The notes below the pieces were generated by a model. That model was given only the letters and a program-made list of their open reading frames with translations, did no database searches and was not told where the DNA came from. From Hanleya hanleyi (taxonomy: Eukaryota; Mollusca; Polyplacophora; Lepidopleurida; Hanleyidae): a stretch of DNA of 64,000 nt. The position numbers and the translations under genes were made by a program. Where the stretch lies: positions 1-64,000 of the forward strand of contig JAVTVY010018889.1 of the NCBI GenBank assembly GCA_036873755.1, written 5' to 3'. Shown here piece by piece: positions 51,501 through 60,500 of this stretch. Positions within the stretch are counted from its first letter, which is position 1. Each line of letters opens with the position of its first letter.

Positions 51501-54500
51501 GAGTGGGTATGTTTATGGACATCTTCTTGCACAATTTTTCCGAATATTGGTCCTGGAATTTTGTTTTGGGCATCTGGAAAGTCATGGAAAAGTCATGGAA
51601 TTTTGGTTCTCTGTAAGTGTATGAACCCTGAATCACAAAACATAGGTTTATTAACATGAAATTCAATACCCTCTATGCAATCGTATCGATATTGAGACTC
51701 CCAGAAGCTTTTTCTTGGAGCATTTCCTTTCAAATTGGACAACAACAAGAATACTTTCATTTTCTGTTTCATCTGAGTTTTGGGCACCCATACCTTTTCC
51801 GGAACTAAATTGGCTCTATAGATGCCGCCCTTTTGGGGTGAAGAATAGGTGACATGGAAATTCTTCAGTCACAATAACAAAACATTGTCTCTAGCTGAGA
51901 TGAGCAGACTCGAGAAAAAACTTCTAATGTGTTTGTTTTTTATGTTTGTTTTTATATTAATTTTATTTATTCAGAAAAGTGTGCTGTATGGGAGAGGAAA
52001 TGAACACACTATAACAACTGTGTTAAAACTGTATTCTGTATTTTCAGCTGTATAACAGACACACAGAATTCTTACAAGCATGTGTGGGATACGAATTTGA
52101 AGTAAGTAGATGAGGATTTAATTTTGAAATGACGGCTTTAGAAAACAGTAGACTTATGTATTCTTCGCATTTGATTATGGTATTGAATAAGTTAAGCATT
52201 AAGAGATGAATGTAGTGATACCAATGTTTCATAATGTTATGTACTGGACAGAAAACAATACTGTTCGGTTAGATGACATGTATGTGATGGTCTGAGTGAT
52301 TCAGTACTGGCATGATTGAAGAGTTCAGTAGTGGCATCACTGAATGGTACAGTACCAGCCCTCTCAATTTACCACGGCAATCAGCAATTGCCGAGGTAAA
52401 TGCAGTGGCATAATCAGTTCACCTCAGCAATATTTAACATGGTGTTAGGAATTATTTTAATATGACATTATCTTTGCCGAGGAGAGTTTTCTGAATTGTG
52501 TGGACACAGTACTGGCATGACTGAATGGTTCAGCAGTGGCATGGCTGAATGGTTCAGTACTGTCATGACTGAATGGTTAAATACTGGCATGACTGAATGG
52601 TTCATTACTGGCATGACTGACTGGTTCAGTACTGGCATGACTGAATGGTTAAATACTGGCATGACTGAATGGTTCATTACTGGCATGGCTGACTGGTTCA
52701 GTACTGGCATGACTGAATGGTTCATTAATGGCATGGCTGACTGGTTCAGTACTGGCATGACTGAATGGTTCATTACTGGCATGGCTGAGTGGTTCAATAC
52801 TGGCATGATTGAATGATTTAGTACTGGCATACTGAATGCTTCAGAACTGGCATGACTGAATGGTACAGTACTAGCATGACTGAATTGTTCAGTGTTAGCA
52901 TGACAGTGACCAGTAGGAATTTGGTTGTATGAGTGAACAAAACCTATACTGTGAAGTACCATATATTCATATTTATGCATGTTAATAACAAATGCTAAGT
53001 AATTATATTCATGTTTGCTTTCAGCCACCCCCTGAGGTATTAAGACTGGTTGTTTGTGGGGAAATAGGTATGTTTTTATTATTATATCAGTCATGTCAGT
53101 ACATCTGTTCACTCATTATGTGAATACAGTATTCATTTTGTTTTCCAGACAGTTACGTATGTGTCAGAATGATATGCATATATTTATGTAAGGTTTTTTA
53201 TCTTCCCTTCAAACTTTTACAGCCATTGGAAAAGCATTGGTATCAGTTAAAGAGCTGTCATATACCTGCATTTATCGTTACATGAGTTATTGTACAACGG
53301 AAACCATACAACATGTTCAACTTGATCTACTGTTTTCAGAATCTGCAAGGAATTTTGAATATGATGATCTGTACCTGCACTTCTTCGTGGATTTGCCAAA
53401 ATGTAAGTGCTGCATGTTTCAAGCGTTTTGTTATTATGGCTTACATGTAGATTGCCAGGTTTCTTTAATCTTCTGAACTGTATGAAGGGGTGTTTTTGTA
53501 TGGCCTCCCAGACACCTCAGATGTCTCCCTGAACTGAAAGTTAACTTCAGTGACCAAGATTCTGTACTTTTCAAATTCTAATGACCCTCGCCACAGAATG
53601 TAGCTCTCAAATTCTTCAGAAAATTTTAGTACAATTCCTGACATTCTTTATTGTCTCACATAGAAATTTTCAATTGAAATTGTCTGAAATTCTGAAGCGA
53701 GCAGTTGACAAGTTCTGACTGCGAAAGCCACTCAACCGACTCAGGTCATATATGATAGTGAGTGCATGTTCTTGGAAGTTCCTCTCACCTGCCACTATCC
53801 AGCATTGGCCTCTGCAAAATGTCCTATAACTGGACTAAGAATAGAGATGCATAAGTTGCGAAGTCCCGAATACCACCAGTGGTAATCACTGCCCAGAGAT
53901 TCCAGGCACTTTGGGTAGTACTTGACACAGTTCTCATTGCTTGATATATGTGGGAACTCTTTGGACTGGCTATACTGGTAGAAATTATGTGAATATGCTA
54001 AATGCTACTATCGTATTTGAAGATAATCTGCTTACGTTAATACAGATATTTGGGGTGTTATAGTTGAAATAATTATTAGGGATGGCAATAGGGGTTCATA
54101 GAAGTCACATCTCACAGCCGTTGATAGGCTGTAAAATGCACTCAAAAACTCAATAGAGAAGCCAAGAATCATGGTAAACTCATGAAAAACTCAATTCTGG
54201 CAAAATGCTAATGTTAAAGTATTAGAATTACACATTAAGAGGGTAAACTTCTAGAAAAACTGACTATTGATTGGACAAAAGCTCAATTCAGCGAGAAAAA
54301 AACTAAATATTTTGACATCTATGAACCCCTACTGGGGGTTTGTGTAATCACTGGAACGTGAAAACCAGAGGTACACCAGTATAACCCTCTGTACAATTAT
54401 ACTTATAGCACAATAGCATATGAAAGGAGAGGGGTATATGGGTTCTAGACAAATGTTTTCATCATATTGCATCTTACTGAAAAGGATGGAGTATCATCTT

Positions 54501-57500
54501 GGAAACAATCATATCTTCACTTTATTCATGTTCATGACAGTGTTAATACAAGTTTGGAACTGTCAAACTATCGGTACAGAGGGGGTTAAGAAGGAGCACT
54601 CGTAACAAACCCAATTGCATGCTCTCTCCAGTGTACCACCTGCCCATATTAGGCTGTTATGGTAGATGTAGTTATCAGGGTTATTTGATCTGTCTGTTGT
54701 ACAGACTGGGTGGCTGAGAGACACCAACAACTCTCCTGGGTGACACAGACCTGTAAAACACGGATAGAGGGCAGGGTAAGTACTGCTTGGATTGACCATT
54801 TCATTTTAGTATTTTACACGTGACTCTGTTGTTTACTTTCTCATCAGTCCATACCTCAAAGATATACCAAAGTTCTATTGCCGCTGCCTTATTGTATGTC
54901 CGCTCAATGTGAAGAAAATATAACACATGATGAATTGTAGCAAATATCTTTTCAATATGAGACAATCAATTCTCAATGCTGTCTATGTGTACTTTAATCT
55001 GTTGTCCCTTGACCCTGTGGTGTATGCTCTACTAATAAAGTGCATTTTCTCAGTTCAAATATTTTGGGTGATCAAAATTTATTAGAATGAAAAGTAGTGA
55101 TTACTCAGATCTGGGGGTGAGTGAATTAATTAGGGTGATTGAATTATCAGGCTGCTTATTGTATACTTAAGTTGTGTACAATGTACTAACATTCAGAATG
55201 GGTTTTTGTCCTCGGAGTTATAAAATAATTATTTTTTGTATTAACAGGATGATGTGGCTTACTTCAGTTTCCCATTTGAGTTTGAATTATTCTACAAGAA
55301 TGACTCCATGAGAGAGGAAGACAAGGGTAATGACATGTAACTCGATCAATAATCAACCGTTCAGCAAAACATAGATATACATAGCCAATCCTGGGGATAT
55401 TGTCAACATTATAATCACGATAAAGGCCAATTATCACTCAAACATTGTCAAACCTTGTATGTCAATAATCACTCACAGATTGGCTAAGCTTGTATGTCAA
55501 TAATCACCTACAGATTAGCTAAGCTTGTATGTCAATAATCACCTACAGATTAGCTAAGCTTGTATGTCAATAATCACCTACAGATTAGCTCCAGAGTTAG
55601 ATACAGGGTCTCACAGCGTCCTTAAAAAGGACACAACTATAAAATCAAATGACCATTTTTCCACAAAATCAAATGACTTTATTTTAGAAAACTCCTAGAT
55701 TAAAGTGAATATCAGGGGCAAAAGGCACAGTAGTTTGTGTAAAACACTCAAAGAACACAAACTGACAATGTTTTGGCATGTTCAACACCATTTGAGTGAA
55801 ATTAGCCATTTTGCAAAATTAGTTTTTTCAAATAACGACAAAGCTATTTTCAAACAAGGACTTTGGCGAAAATCCTGCATCTGACCCAGTAAGCTTGTAT
55901 GTCAATAATCACCTACAGAAAAGCTAAGCTTGTATGTCAATAATCACCCACAGTCCGAGTGTTAAACCTTGTATGTCAATAATCACCCACAGATTGTCAA
56001 ACCTTGTATGTCAATAATCACTCACAGATTGTCAACCCTTGTATGTCAATAATCACTCACAGATTGTCAAACCTTTTATGTCAATAATCACCCACAAATT
56101 GTCAAACCTTGTATTTCATGATCACCCACAGATTGTCAAACCTTGTATGTCAATCATCATCCACAGACTGTCAAACCTGTGTGTCAATAATTGTGACAGG
56201 AAAAATTCTCAACATGCCATATCATTCAGGGCAGGCATTGAACATCTGGACTGTGTTGTACTAAACATGCTCATGTGATTGCAACTGATAACACCAACAT
56301 ACTTTACCACAATGTATTATTAATGGTATACATTGCAAGTGTGTATTGTGGAAGTCAATGTTTTATGTATATATTTGTACAGACAACATGCCCCAGCTAC
56401 CAGCCATATTGATAGAGGTCCTGTCTCTAGATTCGTGGAACAGGTTCCGCACAGAGGGTTATACTTACATCAGCATCCCCACTATTCCAGGTTGGTACAT
56501 CTACAAATATTATATTTACCAATATTCAGTATTCGGTATTAGATCGTATAAATGCAGACATATTGTTTTGTCCAAAATTGCTGATTTGATTCATTTCACA
56601 CTGTCCCAATTATCTTTTGCTTTTCTTTCCCTGAGCTTATGCCTCCCCTCTAACTAGAGGGGGGGCATATAGCGATCGCTTTGTCCGTTCGTCTGTCCGT
56701 CCGTCCGCCCGGACGTCTGTCCGTCCGCCGGGACGTCTGTCCTTCCGCCCGCTCATCCGTCCGCCTGTCCGTCCGAATTTCTTGTCCGCGCAATATCTCG
56801 GTTAATATTTGATGGACAGGATTGAAACTCGCATGGAATGTGGTCAGTGCCTCGTAGTTGTGCAGCATAGAGTTTTTTCCGAGTTCCGATATAATTTTCA
56901 AGAGTCCGGGCTGGATCTTGGTTAATATTGTATGGACAGTTATGAAATTTGCATGGTATGTGGTCAGTGCCCCACGGTTGTGCAGCATAAAGTTTCTCCG
57001 CGTTTCGCATATATTTTCAAGAGTTATGGCCCTTTTTTCTTCAAATCTTTGTGAATTGGGACTTGTCCGGGCTGGATCTCAGTTAATATTGTATGGACAA
57101 TTATGAAATTTGCAGGATATGTGGTTAGTGCCCTATAGTTGTGCAGCGTGAAGTTTCTCCGCGTTTCACATATATTTTCAAGAGTTGTGGCCCTTTTTTC
57201 TTCAAATCTTTGTGAATTGGGACTTGTCCGGGCTGTATCTCGGGTAATATTGTATGGACAATTATGAAATTTGCAGCATATGTGGTCAGTGCCCTGTAGT
57301 TGTGCAGCGTGAAGTTTCTCCACATTTTGCATATATTTTCAAGAGTTATGGCCCTTTTTTCATCAAATCTTCGTGAATTGGGACTTGTAGGGCTGGATCT
57401 CGGTTAATATTGTATGGACAAGTATGAAATTTGCATGATATGTGGTCAGTGACCCATAGGTGTGCAGCGTGAAGTTTCTTTGCTTTCGGTTATATTTTCA

Positions 57501-60500
57501 AGAGTTATGGCCCTTTGCTTATCAAACCTAAGTGAATGAGATATATTTATTTGTCCAGGCTGGATCTCCGTCCATAAGCGATTTGGACCAGGAAAATGGC
57601 TATATTATATGTTATTCTACATTCCAAAGCAGACAACATAGGTCCTGAAATATGAAATTGCTCCAAAAAGAGTGAATTGGGTGCAAAATTCAAAGTTCAC
57701 CGATCGCTTCATAATTTCACCACAATATAATCCCAAGGAATGTAGGTCTCATGACCAGGTCACATTTTCGGATTTGGCGAAAGCCCTGGAGACCATCTTG
57801 CATCGAAACATCGTATTATCACTTGTTGGTTGATACTTGGAATATGTATTATGTGAGGCATGGCAAAAAAAGTGACTGAAACAGAATTTTTATAATTATC
57901 CAAATTAGGCCTCCACCAACCAATAAAGAACAGAACAATGGCTGGGCAGTGTCGGATTAAAGCGGAAGTGGTGGGGGGCGGGCATACAATTGAGTAATCT
58001 CTGATTGCTTCCTTCCTGTGTTTATGGTACTGAACAGATTTGAAGTAGTTTTAACTACCGGACTCTGGATCAGCTGGATTTCTAATATGCAGTTATATAT
58101 GGAATAAAAAGAAGTAATTTAGAAAAGTATTAACTTGAAAAGAAAATCATGTGATTAAATCCAATACATGTAGAAGACGCAAAAATGACCTACGATGTGC
58201 CAGACAATCATTGGGATAAATTCTAATAAGATGTTCCGTCTTGTGGGAAGCCGTCTTGGTGAAACTATTTCTGAATTTATTATCTGTTTCACACTGTAAC
58301 TGTTAATTCACCAGGAGTATCAAGACAAACCATTCACTGCTGGAGGCCTCTGGGTAAATCCATGACGTCAGAACTAAGGAGATTTTTCATTGGTGGATCA
58401 CCAGAACTGGAGGATCCCACATACACTGCTGTACCATGCACCTTTGATGTGAGTCACACACAGAATCTTATCTGTGTCCTGGTAAATCCATATTTATCTG
58501 TCCTGGTGATTCCATATTTATTTGTGCCCTGGTTATTCCATATTTATCTGTCCTGGTAAATTCATATTTATTTGTGTCCTGGTGATTCCGTATTTATCTG
58601 TGCCCTGGTGATTCCATATTTATCTGTCCTGATGATTCTATATTTATCTGTGTTCTGGTGATTCCATATTTATCCGTGTCCTGGTTATTCCATATTAATC
58701 TGTCTGGCTGGTGATTCTATATTTATCTGTGTCCTGGTGATTCCATATTTATCTGTGCCCTGGTGATTCCATATTTATCTGTGCCCTGGTGATTCCATAT
58801 TTATCTGTGCCCTGGTGATTCCATATTTATCTGTCCTGATGATTCTATATTTATCTGTGTTCTGGTGATTCCATATTTATCTGTGTTCTGATTATTCCAT
58901 ATTTATCTGTCTGGCTGGTGATTTCATTCCAGTAAACTCTCTAATATTTCAATCACGGGCAGGGCTGGTGATACATTTCCCTAGCCAATAATGTAGAGGT
59001 GATCAAAGTTATAGAAATGGGACATTGAGGAAATGATACAAAAGCAAGACTTTGATTTCTCCTACCATAAGGAGGTGATCAAATTTATCGGACTGATTGA
59101 TTCAAATTTGAGTCTAGCTTTTGTTGAAGTTCTATTGTTTTCAGGCTTTTGTATTACTGAAAAGCCACACATCTAGACTCATATTTGTACCCAGACTATT
59201 CAAATATTACAGCTAGTTTACTAGTTTGATCAAAGTAAAGGTATTAAGATGGTAATAATCTCAAATACATGTATCATGTCTATCTGCAAATGATCTAGTC
59301 TCCTACTTTTCTCTATCAAACAATTATATTTTGTAACTACAATCAACTGACAAGCATGACACTGGAACAAAGATACACATAACTGTAACTGGAAACAAAT
59401 GTTAAATTTGCTGTGGTTTGTAAAGTAACTCATTGCAGCCTGCATGCAGTATCATAATCCAATCCTTAGTTTGACCAGTTGCAACCCCATCTCAAATTGC
59501 TGCATGCTCCAGACTTTCCAAGGTATTCCATATACCCATGGAAAATGTTCACTTCTCAATGAGTTAGCTCCTGGACAGTCCTACACAACAATCTGTACCT
59601 TCAATATTTTGAATTTCCCTCTCTCGGGCAGCCTCTCACCAACCCATGATACTGAATGTCAGCATTGTTAACATGCTTCAGGAGCAGGCTAGTTTGAAAG
59701 GAAATTTTTACAATTTTTTATTTGGGATAGGGGCATTTGCTCCAGGCGCACACAGAGATTTACGCCCCAAATCCATCGGCTGATAGCCTCTGAGCACATA
59801 CACTACCAAACGTCGAGCCACAACAAGATGGCTAAGTGGCTGCCTTACATATTATTTGAACACCTGTCTGAGAGTCAACACTAAAGTATAAGTCCAGAAC
59901 ACCTCTCTGAGAGTCAACACTAACGTATAGGTCCAGAACATCTCTCTGAGAGTCAACACTAACGTATAGGTCCAAATTTTCAGTGGTCATTACGACAAGT
60001 GTTCTCAGATGGTGGCTGAATTATCAGATATCGAGGAACCCATTTCTCGGAAAGTCAATATAAGTCAGTCATAATCGGCCAGTACGACAGTGTTCTTAGA
60101 TGGTGGTTGCATTCTGATATTAATGAATTTCCTGCTTGCTGAGCCTGCTCCAAATTGCCAGAAGAAGATATAATAAATACTAGTACCAGTAACTTATCTA
60201 TGGTGTTAGAGTTATTTTTACAAATAGGTGTTTAATAGGGGAGATTGGGGTACAGTGGGACATGGGGCACAGTGGGTCAAGCCGTCTAGCTCCTATGTCA
60301 AGGACAGGAAGAACTTTACATTATTATCAGCAGAAAGCCACCACCCCCATATATCTTCTATATATTGATTACAAATGAAAACTATCATTGGTTGAAAATA
60401 TGGGGCAAAAAATATGTTTTTGAGCAGTCCAAGAAAATTTTTAGGACTAAGGATGATATTTTGTTACACCAAGTTTTCAGAAGTACTTCATTGCTGTTTT

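Noticed and set aside
51181..51660. Overlapping ORFs of 70-85 codons near the right end of element F
   Set aside because: They overlap on both strands and run into the TCATGGAA terminal words; no family match.
52468..53112. 214-codon minus-strand ORF and its 106-codon plus-strand partner
   Set aside because: They are translations of the 24-bp minisatellite, whose period is a multiple of three, so frames stay open by construction.
55440..56195. Regular ~35-bp repeat resembling a CRISPR array
   Set aside because: Units are directly tandem with no unique spacers, it lies in a eukaryotic intron, and there are no cas genes.
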